A DNA stretch of 64,000 nt from Chitinophagaceae bacterium BSSC1. Its GTDB lineage: Bacteria > Bacteroidota > Bacteroidia > Chitinophagales > Chitinophagaceae. The position numbers and the translations under genes are program-made. The notes beneath the pieces were generated by a model. The model worked only from the letters and a program-made list of their open reading frames with translations. It was not told the DNA's origin and ran no database searches. Where the stretch lies: positions 248,001 through 312,000 of the forward strand of contig NKJC01000003.1 in the NCBI GenBank assembly GCA_002256435.1, in the 5' to 3' direction. Each line of letters starts with the position of its first letter. Position 1 is the stretch's first letter. Positions 25,477-34,762 of the stretch are shown piece after piece.

Positions 25477-27150
25477 ATGCCAGAGAAAAAATATGCCATA
25501 GGTGTTGATTTTGGAACAGACTCTGTACGTTCTATTATTGTAGACACCAGCAACGGAACAGAAATGGCTGCTTCCGTTTTTCATTACCCTCGTTGGAAAG
25601 CAGGTTTATACTGTAATCCATCGGCCAATGAGTTCAGACAACATCCCTTAGATTATATAGAAGGACTAGAAGCCACCATCAAAGAATGTGTTGCAAAATG
25701 TGGCCCAGCAATAGCTGCAGCGGTTTGTGGTATTGGTGTTGACACAACGGGTTCAACACCAGTAGCGGTTGACAAAACTGGTACACCATTAGCACTTGTT
25801 CCAGCATTTGCAGAGAATCCAAACGCCATGTTTGTTTTGTGGAAAGACCATAGTTCTGTGAATGAAGCGGCTGCCATTAATGAACACGCCAAAAAATTTG
25901 ATACCAATTATTTACAATTTGTAGGTGGTATTTATTCCTCAGAATGGTTTTGGTCTAAACTCTTGCACATTCTTCGTGTAGACGAACAGGTAAGAGCAGC
26001 CTGTCATTCTTGGGTGGAACACTGTGATTGGATTCCCTTCTTACTCACGGGCCAAACGGAACTAAGTCAAATGAAACGTGGGGTTTGTGCGGCAGGACAC
26101 AAGGGTTTATGGTCAGCCGCATTTGGGGGCTATCCACCCAATGATTTTTTTACCAGCCTAGACCCTTTGTTAGATGGCTATACAGCGTCATTGGGTGTAG
26201 ACACTTATACTTCTGATCAATCAGCTGGAACATTATCTGCTGAATGGGCCAATAAATTAGGACTTCCTGCAACAACTATTGTTGCAGTTGGTGCATTTGA
26301 TGCGCATATGGGTGCCGTGGGTGGACAAATTGAACCATATCATTTAAGCAAGGTCATGGGTACCTCTACCTGTGATATGTTGGTGGCCCCAAGGGCCGAT
26401 ATGGAACAGATTCTAGTAAAAGGGATCTGCGGTCAAGTAGACGGCTCCGTGCTTCCTGGCATGATTGGTTTAGAAGCCGGTCAGTCTGCCTTTGGCGATA
26501 GCTATGCCTGGTTTAAAAAATTCTTGCTTGGACCATCGGAACAAATCATTGGCAATAGTCAATTGATTGACGCATCTACTAAGGCGAAACTGTTAGAAGA
26601 GCTCTCTGCCAATATGATTGTGGATCTCACCAAATCTGCAGCAGCATTGCCTTTAAAAGATACAGACCCGCTTGCCATAGATTGGTTAAACGGAAGAAGA
26701 ACACCTGATGCCAACCAATTACTAAAAGCAGGGTTTAGTGGATTAAATCTATCAACAGATGCCGCTGCTGTGTTCAAAGCCATTGTAGAAGCAACCTGTT
26801 TTGGAGCAAAAGCCATTGTAGACCGCTTTGTTCAAGAAGGCGTTCCAATTAAGGGATTGATTGGTTTGGGTGGTGTTGCCAAAAGATCTCCGTATATTAT
26901 GCAGGTAATGAGTAACGTAATGCAAATGCCCATTAGAATTCATAAGAGTGAACAAACCTGTGCACTAGGTGCTGCTATGTTTGCAGCAACTGCAGCGCAT
27001 GTATTTGAAAACTTAGAACAAGCCATGCAAGCCATGGGGCAGGGTTTTGATGCCACTTATTATCCTGATGCAAGTACTGCTCATTATTACCAAACCAGAA
27101 TGGAAGCCTATCACAGAATGGGGGCTTTCTTAGAAACCGAATACAAATGA
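25477..27150 (+). CDS. araB: L-ribulokinase
   Basis: Phosphorylates L-ribulose to L-ribulose 5-phosphate, second step of arabinose catabolism. A FGGY-family kinase of 557 residues with the N-terminal phosphate loop GVDFGTDSVRS (8-18), the ribulokinase-specific VDTTGSTPVAVD segment, and the C-terminal IGLGGVAKRSPYIMQVM ATP-binding motif. The FGTDSVR form and the length separate AraB from xylulokinase. The stop overlaps the araD start by four bases (ATGA). Confidence 0.95.
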   Translation: MPEKKYAIGVDFGTDSVRSIIVDTSNGTEMAASVFHYPRWKAGLYCNPSANEFRQHPLDYIEGLEATIKECVAKCGPAIAAAVCGIGVDTTGSTPVAVDKTGTPLALVPAFAENPNAMFVLWKDHSSVNEAAAINEHAKKFDTNYLQFVGGIYSSEWFWSKLLHILRVDEQVRAACHSWVEHCDWIPFLLTGQTELSQMKRGVCAAGHKGLWSAAFGGYPPNDFFTSLDPLLDGYTASLGVDTYTSDQSAGTLSAEWANKLGLPATTIVAVGAFDAHMGAVGGQIEPYHLSKVMGTSTCDMLVAPRADMEQILVKGICGQVDGSVLPGMIGLEAGQSAFGDSYAWFKKFLLGPSEQIIGNSQLIDASTKAKLLEELSANMIVDLTKSAAALPLKDTDPLAIDWLNGRRTPDANQLLKAGFSGLNLSTDAAAVFKAIVEATCFGAKAIVDRFVQEGVPIKGLIGLGGVAKRSPYIMQVMSNVMQMPIRIHKSEQTCALGAAMFAATAAHVFENLEQAMQAMGQGFDATYYPDASTAHYYQTRMEAYHRMGAFLETEYK

Positions 27151-27845
27151 GTTATTACCAAGACATTAAAGAAGCTGCTTACGAGGCCAATATGCAATTA
27201 CCCAAACTAGGTTTGGTATTGTTCACTTTTGGTAATGTAAGTGTGGCTGATCAAGAAAAACACGTATTTGCCATTAAGCCAAGTGGGGTTCCATATGAAG
27301 ACTTAACAGTTGACAAAATGGTGGTACTTGATTTTGAAAATAATATTTTGGAAGGCAGTCTAAGACCTTCTTCAGACACCAAGACACACGCACTCTTATA
27401 CAAACAATGGGAATCCATTGGCAGTATTGTACATACCCATAGCACTTATGCAACAGCATGGGCACAAGCACAAAGACCTATTCCTATTTTTGGTACTACT
27501 CATGCGGATCATTTAACTACCGATGTTCCTTGTGCACCACCAATGGCTGATGACCAAATAGAGGGAGATTATGAGCACGAAACTGGGTGGCAGATCATCC
27601 GTCATTTTGAATTGCTTGGCATCAATTACCATGAAGTAGAAATGGTGCTGGTGGGCAACCATGCTCCTTTTACCTGGGGCAAGAATGCACAGAAAGCCGT
27701 GTATAATGCAGCAGTATTAGAAGAAGTAGCAAGAATGGCTATGTTCACAGAACAAATTAATCCTGCAGCACCTAGGTTAAAAGATACTTTGATTAAGAAA
27801 CATTTTGAAAGAAAGCACGGCGCAGGTGCTTATTATGGTCAATAA
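27147..27845 (+). CDS. araD: L-ribulose-5-phosphate 4-epimerase
   Basis: Converts L-ribulose 5-phosphate to D-xylulose 5-phosphate, linking arabinose to the pentose phosphate pathway. Class II aldolase fold, 232 residues. Zinc ligands are in VHTHSTYA (two His) and a further His in GNHAPFTWG; the loop GTTHADHL and the N-terminal GNVSVAD are characteristic. Translationally coupled to araB by a four-base overlap, 28 bases before araA. Confidence 0.95.
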   Translation: MSYYQDIKEAAYEANMQLPKLGLVLFTFGNVSVADQEKHVFAIKPSGVPYEDLTVDKMVVLDFENNILEGSLRPSSDTKTHALLYKQWESIGSIVHTHSTYATAWAQAQRPIPIFGTTHADHLTTDVPCAPPMADDQIEGDYEHETGWQIIRHFELLGINYHEVEMVLVGNHAPFTWGKNAQKAVYNAAVLEEVARMAMFTEQINPAAPRLKDTLIKKHFERKHGAGAYYGQ

Positions 27846-27873
27846 TAATTACAAACCCCTTTAAAAAAAAGAT

Positions 27874-29364
27874 ATGATTGATTTAAAAAAACTGGAAGTC
27901 TGGTTCATTACAGGAAGCCAGGACTTGTATGGAGAAAGCACTTTGTTACAAGTGGCTGAAGATTCAAAAACCATTGCTAGCTATTTGAATGAGTCTCCTG
28001 AAATACCCGTGAGTATTGTGTTCAAGCCAACGGTAAAAACAGCAGAAGAAATCAATGCTGTGATGCAAGATGCCAATAATGCCACAAACTGTATTGGGGT
28101 AATTACCTGGATGCATACTTTCTCTCCCGCAAAAATGTGGATTACAGGGCTAAAGATTTTAAGAAAACCCTTATTACATTTTCATACCCAATTTAACCGA
28201 GACATTCCTTGGTCTACTATTGACATGGATTTCATGAACCTCAACCAGAGTGCCCATGGAGACCGTGAATTTGGTTTTATGATGACGCGTATGCGTATCA
28301 ATAGAAAAGTAGTGGTTGGCCATTGGCAAGACGTGGAGTCATTGAAAAAAATCAATGGCTGGATGCGCGCTGCTGCAGGTTGGCATGATTGGCAAGGCGC
28401 CAAGTTCTGCCGTTTTGGAGACAATATGCGCAATGTTGCCGTAACAGAAGGAGACAAGGTAGAAGCCGAAATGAAATTTGGTTACTCCGTGAATACTTAT
28501 GGCGTTGGCGATTTAGTAAAAGTGGTGAACGCTGTTTCCGAAGAAGCCATTAATGAACTAGTTGGCATATATGAAAACGAATATACACTGGTACCTGCTT
28601 TGCAAAAAGGTGGTGATCAACACCAGTCTTTAAGAGAAGCCGCAAGAATTGAAATAGGTATTGAGACCTTTTTGAAAAACGGAGGATTTAAAGGGTTCAC
28701 TACCACGTTTGAAGACCTACACGGTCTGGTACAATTGCCAGGTATTGCTGCACAGCGTTTAATGACCAAGGGTTATGGTTTTGCAGGAGAAGGAGATTGG
28801 AAAACTGCTGCATTGGTACGCGCTATGAAAGTGATGGGTTCAGGCTTAAAAGGAGGTAATAGCTTTATGGAAGACTATACTTATCACTTTAATCCAGACA
28901 ACCGCATGGTCTTGGGTTCCCATATGCTTGAAATCTGCGAATCTATTGCAGACGCCAAACCTAGTTGTGAAATTCACGCACTAGGCATTGGCGGCAAAGC
29001 CGATCCGGTAAGACTGGTATTTAACTCCGGACCTGGCCCAGCATTGAATGCATCTATTGTAGACATGGGTAACAGATTCCGTTTATTAGTAAATGAAGTA
29101 ATGGCTGTTACGCCGTTTAACCAATTACCCAATTTACCAGTTGCACGCGTATTGTGGAAACCATATCCAAATATGCATACTGGTTGTGCCGCATGGATCT
29201 TGGCTGGCGGTGCACACCATACCTGCTATAGTCAAAACCTAAGTCCAGAAAACTTGGAAGATTTTGCAGAAATGGCGGGTATTGAATACTTGCTGATTGG
29301 CAAAGACACCCAACTCTACCAATTCAAAAATGAATTGCGTTGGAACGAAGCTGCTTACAAATAG
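27874..29364 (+). CDS. araA: L-arabinose isomerase
   Basis: Isomerises L-arabinose to L-ribulose, first step of the pathway; manganese-dependent, cytoplasmic. The 496-residue protein has the active-site residues in TFEDLHGL and GEGDWKTAA (two Glu), in GSHMLEIC (His) and in [18 protein letters not shown] (His). Length and motifs are those of standard AraA. Third catabolic gene of the araBDA-symporter operon, 43 bases before the transporter. Confidence 0.97.
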   Translation: MIDLKKLEVWFITGSQDLYGESTLLQVAEDSKTIASYLNESPEIPVSIVFKPTVKTAEEINAVMQDANNATNCIGVITWMHTFSPAKMWITGLKILRKPLLHFHTQFNRDIPWSTIDMDFMNLNQSAHGDREFGFMMTRMRINRKVVVGHWQDVESLKKINGWMRAAAGWHDWQGAKFCRFGDNMRNVAVTEGDKVEAEMKFGYSVNTYGVGDLVKVVNAVSEEAINELVGIYENEYTLVPALQKGGDQHQSLREAARIEIGIETFLKNGGFKGFTTTFEDLHGLVQLPGIAAQRLMTKGYGFAGEGDWKTAALVRAMKVMGSGLKGGNSFMEDYTYHFNPDNRMVLGSHMLEICESIADAKPSCEIHALGIGGKADPVRLVFNSGPGPALNASIVDMGNRFRLLVNEVMAVTPFNQLPNLPVARVLWKPYPNMHTGCAAWILAGGAHHTCYSQNLSPENLEDFAEMAGIEYLLIGKDTQLYQFKNELRWNEAAYK

Positions 29365-29407
29365 TTGCACATAAACCACACAAACAAATACAAAAAAACG
29401 ATTGTAC

Positions 29408-31111
29408 ATGAACAGTAAACTGGTTAACATTGACTACGTCATCTTTCTGATCTACTTTCTAATAGTAGCAGGTTATGGTTATTGGATCTACCAACGCAAA
29501 AAGAAGGGCACCATGGATACCAAGGACTTTTTCTTGGCAGAAGGATCACTTACCTGGTGGGCCATTGGCGCATCCTTGATTGCCTCTAATATTTCTGCCG
29601 AGCAATTTATTGGTATGAGTGGAAATGGTTTTTTTGTGGGGATTGCCGTTGCCGCTTATGAGTGGTTGGCCGCTATCTCACTCATCATCATTGCTGTTTG
29701 GTTTATGCCGGTTTACCTGAAGAATAAAATCTTCACCATGCCACAGTTCCTGAAAACTAGGTATAATGAATCAGTAAGTTTGGTGATGACCATTTTCTGG
29801 TTATTCCTGTACATTTTTGTGAACCTTACTTCTATCATGTTCTTGGGTGCCACCGCCATCAATAACTTAACAGGTGGTACCAACCTACACTTAGTCATGT
29901 TACTCTTGGCCGTGTTTGCCATTGTAATTACACTAGGTGGGATGAAAGTAATTGGTTACACCGATATTATTCAAGTAGCTGTTCTAATCATTGGTGGATT
30001 AGCCACTACCTATATTGCCTTGACCTTGGTCAGTGAAAAATTTGGCTTGGGCAAAGACGCCCTTGCAGGTTTTAACCAACTCTTGATTCAAGCACCGGAT
30101 CACTTTCACATGATCTTAGACAAACCCACAGCTTCTACCCCACAGGGTGAGATTGACAAATATTTGATCTTGCCCGGTATTGCCATGTATTTTGCTGGAC
30201 AGTGGATTGTAAACCTGAACTATTGGGGTTGTAACCAATACATTACCCAACGTGCCTTGGGTGCTGATTTAAAAACAGCCAGAACAGGGATCCTGTTTGC
30301 AGGTTTCTTAAAACTTTTGATGCCGGTAATTGTGATGTTGCCAGGTATTGCCGCTTATGTTTTATACAAGAATGGCTCATTACAACAAGAGATGAATGCA
30401 GGTGGTAAATTTTTGACGGATAATGCTTACTCTTCTATCCTGGGCTTCTTACCCAATGGATTGAAAGGTTTGTCACTAGCCGCATTAACTGCTGCCATTG
30501 TGGCTTCTTTGGCAGGTAAAGCCAATAGCATCTCAACCATCTTCACTTTAGACATTTACAAGAAATACATTAAGACCGATGCTAGTGAAAAGCAAATGGT
30601 TTGGATTGGTAGAATCACCATCCTTGCGGCCATGTTGCTTTCTATCATCTTTACTTGGGATGATTTGTTGGGTATTGGCGGAGAAGGTGGATTTACCTTT
30701 ATCCAAAAATATACTGGCTTAATTAGCCCAGGTGTATTTGCCATGTTTATCCTTGGTTTCTTCTGGAAGCGTACAACTGCTTCTGCAGCCATTGTAGGTT
30801 TGGTTACAGGATTCTTATTGGCATTGTTCTTTAACAACTATGCTCCGGCAGTATTAGGTAATGAAACCATCTTGTATACAGCCTTCCCTAATGGAAAAGG
30901 TGGATTTGAAATTCCTTTCTTAATTGGAATGGGATGGTCATTCTTCTTTACCATGGTTGCCATGATTGCAGTAAGCTTTGCAACTGGAGCAAAAGAAAAT
31001 CCAAAAGCCTTTGTTCTGGACAAGACCATGTTCAAATTGGCACCCAATCATATTGCCATGATTGTGGTTACACTCATCATCATCACCCTGCTTTACGCAA
31101 GGTTCTGGTAA
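29408..31111 (+). CDS. Sodium/solute symporter, probable L-arabinose transporter (SSS family)
   Basis: Inner-membrane sodium-driven sugar symporter of 567 residues with about 13-14 hydrophobic helices. SSS-family features: LTWWAIGASLIASNISAEQFIGMSGNGF near the N-terminus and SLAGKANSISTIFTLDIYKKYI in the middle. The ATG at 29408 was used; an in-frame TTG two codons earlier exists. As last gene of araBDA and under the araB operator, L-arabinose is the probable substrate; the homologous position in other Bacteroidota arabinose loci also holds an SSS transporter. A terminator follows at 31133. Confidence 0.9.
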   Translation: MNSKLVNIDYVIFLIYFLIVAGYGYWIYQRKKKGTMDTKDFFLAEGSLTWWAIGASLIASNISAEQFIGMSGNGFFVGIAVAAYEWLAAISLIIIAVWFMPVYLKNKIFTMPQFLKTRYNESVSLVMTIFWLFLYIFVNLTSIMFLGATAINNLTGGTNLHLVMLLLAVFAIVITLGGMKVIGYTDIIQVAVLIIGGLATTYIALTLVSEKFGLGKDALAGFNQLLIQAPDHFHMILDKPTASTPQGEIDKYLILPGIAMYFAGQWIVNLNYWGCNQYITQRALGADLKTARTGILFAGFLKLLMPVIVMLPGIAAYVLYKNGSLQQEMNAGGKFLTDNAYSSILGFLPNGLKGLSLAALTAAIVASLAGKANSISTIFTLDIYKKYIKTDASEKQMVWIGRITILAAMLLSIIFTWDDLLGIGGEGGFTFIQKYTGLISPGVFAMFILGFFWKRTTASAAIVGLVTGFLLALFFNNYAPAVLGNETILYTAFPNGKGGFEIPFLIGMGWSFFFTMVAMIAVSFATGAKENPKAFVLDKTMFKLAPNHIAMIVVTLIIITLLYARFW

Positions 31112-31132
31112 ACAATAGCCTCAAACAACAAC

Positions 31133-31171
31133 TAAAAATGCCCCCCGATATAAAGTCGAGGGGCATTTTTT
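31133..31171. terminator. Bidirectional intrinsic terminator, symporter/GH51
   Basis: AAAAATGCCCC and GGGGCATTTTT arms with a short CGA/TCG extension enclose a small loop, with A-run on one side and T-run on the other. It lies between the convergent 3' ends of the arabinose symporter (plus) and the second GH51 gene (minus) and serves both. Confidence 0.85.
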
Positions 31172-31193
31172 ATGCGCTTATTAGTTTAGAAGA

Positions 31194-33167
31194 TTATTGC
31201 AATTTAACCTTGATCACTACAAAACTATTTGCAGGTATTTCATAATCCAATTTGTTCTTTTTAATCAACACCGTAGAAGATTTTGGTGCTACCAACATGG
31301 GTTGTTCAATACTATTAATAGCCGTGGGATCTGGACTGTTTAATAGTATGAGTTCTGCTTGAGGCAACATTTTTTTAATGCCCTCTAATTGTATTTGAGT
31401 TTGTTTGGCAGAAAAAGAAACGTTAACCAATTTGATGATTAGCTCATTGGCAAGCGTATCTACAACAGAAGATGCATACAAACTATCCTGACCAGCTATT
31501 ACTTCTTTGTTCCAACTTGTTTCAACAGCTTTATGCCCCTTGTTCAAAGAGTATAGTTTTTGAACATGGTATTCTGGTGTACCATAAGACTGAAGGTTAT
31601 CTACCCAAATTAAATCAGGGGCCCATTGCCAGGCGTCAAGGTGTGCAAACAAAGGCGCATAAGAAGCCAAGTGTACTACGTCTGCATTGCGTTCTAAACC
31701 GGTCATAAAAGCGGCTTCACTCAAGGCAGACTGCCAATTGTTTTTCTTATTGCCAGAAATACCATCAGCATGAGAAGCATATTCTCCTGCCATTACCTTA
31801 GAACCCGTTCTTGGAAAAGTATCATAGCGTTTGGCATTCTGCAAAAACCAATCACGGTTTCTATAAAAATGTTCGTCAATGATATCGGCATTCATGCCAC
31901 GTAATTCCTTATTCAAGTATTCATAACGCGCACCAGAGGGGTCCGTACCAGAACTGGTGACCAAATTGATTGCTGGATATTTGGCTTTAATGGCTTTTTG
32001 AAAATGGGCTAGGCGCTCAATATATTGTGGCCCCCAGTTTTCATTACCAATACCCAAGAATTTTAAATTAAAAGCTGCAGGATGTCCCATGGCAGCACGT
32101 TTGGCACCCCAAGTAGTAGTGACTGCCCCATTGGCAAATTCAATCAAGTCTAAAGCATCTTGCACATAGGGATCTAATTGATCCAATTGTACAAATTCGG
32201 CTGAGTTAAATTGACAAGCCATACCACAATTCAAAATAGGCAATGCTTCAGCACCAATATCTTCTGCCAACTGAAAATATTCAAAGAACCCTAGTCCAAA
32301 GGTTTGAAAATAATCAGGTGCGTTTCTGTTTGGGAATTCAAAATTCCATCGATTGATAATCAACTGTCGGTCTTCAATAGGCCCAATGGTTTTCTTCCAC
32401 TGATAGCGTTGAGAAAGGTCAAACCCTTCCACAATACATCCACCAGGAAAACGAATAAAACCGGGTTTCATATCGGCCAATAATTGAATCATATCGGCAC
32501 GCATACCACCAGGTCTTTTCTTCCAAGTATCTTCTGGAAATAAGGAAACCATGTCTAAGTCAATGGTACCCTTTCCTTCTAACCAAATACGGCACTGTCC
32601 TTTTTTCTCATTGGCAGTTGCTACTAGGTGAATGGCTTGTTTGGAAAAATCTGCACTGGGCTGAATAGCCAATACAGTTGATCCAATCTGATTGTTCTTA
32701 GCGTCTAATAGTTCAATGTGCAATTTTAATCCTGTAGCGGCTGTTCTACTTTGAACGGAAAAATCATAGCCATTTTTTTCCTTGATGCCCATGCCCCTAA
32801 ACCCTTCGTTCACCATTGCAATAGGAGCTTGATTGTCTATTCCGGATTTTACACGCAAGAATCTTGGGTTGGGAAGGTTCTCTCCTGCCCTATTCAAGAC
32901 AGTAACAGCACCTTCTACAAATGGCTTCTGTTCTATTTTCCAACCCATTAAGGGTTTGGAAAATTCAAAAGAACGGTTCTTGATCAACTCGGCGTAAATA
33001 CCACCGTCTGCACCAAAATTGATGTCTTCAAAAAAGACACCCCACATGGTGGGCTCAATTTTTGCAACGGTTTTATTGGCGTTGATCACAATATTTCTGG
33101 GAGTCTGAGCCATAGCTACAAATCCCATTAAAAACAGGAATGCCCCAGTGGTAAAAAATTGTTTCAT
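31194..33167 (-). CDS. Alpha-L-arabinofuranosidase, GH51, long secreted form
   Basis: Second arabinofuranosidase, 657 residues from ATG 33167 (MKQFFTTG; signal ends near AMAQT). It has an N-terminal carbohydrate-binding-like beta-sandwich before the TIM barrel (MWGVFFEDINFGADGGIYAELI, then RAGENLPNPRFLR and related), and the GH51 catalytic pair in GIGNENWGP (acid/base) and VMAGEYASH (nucleophile). The extra N-terminal module is what distinguishes it from the GH51 at 13697-15262, and it is typical of enzymes acting on branched arabinan or arabinoxylan. Last gene of a minus-strand group with GH95. Overlap and spacing: 17 bases after the HAD gene. Confidence 0.93.
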   Translation of the reverse strand: MKQFFTTGAFLFLMGFVAMAQTPRNIVINANKTVAKIEPTMWGVFFEDINFGADGGIYAELIKNRSFEFSKPLMGWKIEQKPFVEGAVTVLNRAGENLPNPRFLRVKSGIDNQAPIAMVNEGFRGMGIKEKNGYDFSVQSRTAATGLKLHIELLDAKNNQIGSTVLAIQPSADFSKQAIHLVATANEKKGQCRIWLEGKGTIDLDMVSLFPEDTWKKRPGGMRADMIQLLADMKPGFIRFPGGCIVEGFDLSQRYQWKKTIGPIEDRQLIINRWNFEFPNRNAPDYFQTFGLGFFEYFQLAEDIGAEALPILNCGMACQFNSAEFVQLDQLDPYVQDALDLIEFANGAVTTTWGAKRAAMGHPAAFNLKFLGIGNENWGPQYIERLAHFQKAIKAKYPAINLVTSSGTDPSGARYEYLNKELRGMNADIIDEHFYRNRDWFLQNAKRYDTFPRTGSKVMAGEYASHADGISGNKKNNWQSALSEAAFMTGLERNADVVHLASYAPLFAHLDAWQWAPDLIWVDNLQSYGTPEYHVQKLYSLNKGHKAVETSWNKEVIAGQDSLYASSVVDTLANELIIKLVNVSFSAKQTQIQLEGIKKMLPQAELILLNSPDPTAINSIEQPMLVAPKSSTVLIKKNKLDYEIPANSFVVIKVKLQ

Positions 33168-33184
33168 GTGTTTGATTTGAATCT

Positions 33185-33853
33185 TCAAATATGGATCAAA
33201 CTATCAATATTGAGTTCCCGATAGTCTTTGATAAAACAAACAATATTGTCATATTGCGCAAACTCTGCTGCTTCATGCATAGTGGTTATGACCACGGCTT
33301 TCATCCCGGCTAGTTTAGCTGCTTCAACACCCTTTGGTGCGTCTTCAAATACCAAACATTCCTGTGGTAATACACCTAATTCTTGGGCACCTTTTAAATA
33401 AGTTTCCGGATCTGGTTTACTATTGACCACATCATCCGCACTTACTATGGAAGGAAAATAATGTCTTAGGTTTAGCCCATCCAGCACAAAATTGATATTG
33501 AAAGGAATGGCCGCAGAGCCAATGCCCATCTTGATGCCACGCTCTCTAGCAATTTCTAGGAATTGATCCAAGCCGTCAATCAATTGTAAGATGGGTCTAT
33601 ATTCCGCTTGGTACCTTTTTTCTTTTTCAACTGAAAGGGTGTCCATTTCTGTTTGGGTAAATTTATCAGGACCAAATACCCTGATCAAGAGTTCTGTGTT
33701 CTTGCCATACATATGGCTTTTCACTTGATCCCAAGTCAGATTGGCACCAAGGTCATCGTTCAAAATATGAAACCAAGCTTTGTTGTGATACTGCATATCA
33801 TCAATCATGGTTCCGTTCAAGTCAAATAAAAAAGCTTTAATGGGTAAAGACAT
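33185..33853 (-). CDS. HAD-family hydrolase, beta-phosphoglucomutase-like
   Basis: A 222-residue haloacid dehalogenase-fold protein of the beta-phosphoglucomutase/phosphatase subfamily. Motif I reads FDLNGT (10-15): Asp11 is the nucleophile, but the second Asp, which acts as acid/base, is Asn13. Motif II Ser (MGIGSAA), motif III Lys (SKPDP) and motif IV FEDAPKGVEAA are present, with a helical cap (about 18-85). Whether it is a sugar-phosphate phosphatase or mutase is unknown; the DxN pattern argues against a normal phosphoglucomutase. It sits between GH51 and the alpha/beta hydrolase in the GH95 group and may process a phosphorylated sugar. Confidence 0.8.
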   Translation of the reverse strand: MSLPIKAFLFDLNGTMIDDMQYHNKAWFHILNDDLGANLTWDQVKSHMYGKNTELLIRVFGPDKFTQTEMDTLSVEKEKRYQAEYRPILQLIDGLDQFLEIARERGIKMGIGSAAIPFNINFVLDGLNLRHYFPSIVSADDVVNSKPDPETYLKGAQELGVLPQECLVFEDAPKGVEAAKLAGMKAVVITTMHEAAEFAQYDNIVCFIKDYRELNIDSLIHI

Positions 33854-33922
33854 TCCGAATACTGGTTTAATGATTTGCGAATCTACTGCATGACCTTGGA
33901 AATAATCCTTAGAAGCAAAAGC

Positions 33923-34762
33923 TTATTGAAAAGACTTCCAAGCACGAATGATAAAATCGGCAATGCCTTCTGGTTGTTCTATAGTTACATGGTGACCACT
34001 TTGTTCCTGCTTACCCCTAGTCATGGGGTAAATGGTTACTGGACCACCTAATTTTATATAGGCATCGGCAATGACCAAAGCATTTTCTTCCATGGGAATC
34101 ATCGCGTCTTTTAAACCAAAACTAAAATAGAGTGGCACTTTTTGTTCTGCCAATTTTTGCAAATTGTCTTTGGGGTTGTCATTGTAAGCCAATGCTTGTT
34201 CTTCTGTAAAACCATAGGAAGCCAATAACTGTTTCCACTGATCAGGAGAAGCACCCACACCTTTCATTTTCCCACCTGGCCAACTTTTAATGTCTGCTAC
34301 TGGATTCTCGGAATAAATACAGGAAACTCTATCAGGATATAATTTGGCCCAAGCAAATTCACAAAGAGAACCCCTAACTGCACCAGAGAGCGCCGGTTTG
34401 GTAGACAGTTTTTTTTCTTTGACCAAGACCTGATAAAACTTGTCCCAGATCTTCATCAAATCTGGTTGACCATACAATGCTTTGTTATTGATATTGATAA
34501 ACCCAATATAAAAACCCTTTGTTACTAAAATGCTATCAATCTCTACATGAAACTCAGGAGAATAAGTGCGCCATAACCAAGGATTTCCGGCCATGGGTTT
34601 TTCAGGAACAACTATATAAGCAGATGCAGTATCTACTTTAAAAGACTGTTTTTTAAATCCATGCCAGGTTTCAGCTGAAGCTTTGTCTTGTGCCATCAGT
34701 TGTCCTTGCAATATTAAAATGCTTATAAAAGTCAAAAGGTATTTATAGCGCTGCAATTTCAT
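33923..34762 (-). CDS. Secreted alpha/beta hydrolase fold protein lacking the nucleophile Ser
   Basis: A 279-residue exported protein (signal ends near LMAQD), start at ATG 34762, which overlaps the GH95 stop by 20 bases. The order of the alpha/beta hydrolase fold is visible: [18 protein letters not shown], a nucleophile-elbow-like stretch [15 protein letters not shown], the acid site [12 protein letters not shown] (Asp219) and the His site SGHHVT (257-258). In related secreted esterases the elbow reads GxSRGGL; here the Ser position is Val129 (codon GTT), so the usual Ser nucleophile appears missing. Activity is unknown; by context it is a pectin or arabinan deacetylase relative or a non-catalytic derivative. 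Confidence 0.7.
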   Translation of the reverse strand: MKLQRYKYLLTFISILILQGQLMAQDKASAETWHGFKKQSFKVDTASAYIVVPEKPMAGNPWLWRTYSPEFHVEIDSILVTKGFYIGFININNKALYGQPDLMKIWDKFYQVLVKEKKLSTKPALSGAVRGSLCEFAWAKLYPDRVSCIYSENPVADIKSWPGGKMKGVGASPDQWKQLLASYGFTEEQALAYNDNPKDNLQKLAEQKVPLYFSFGLKDAMIPMEENALVIADAYIKLGGPVTIYPMTRGKQEQSGHHVTIEQPEGIADFIIRAWKSFQ

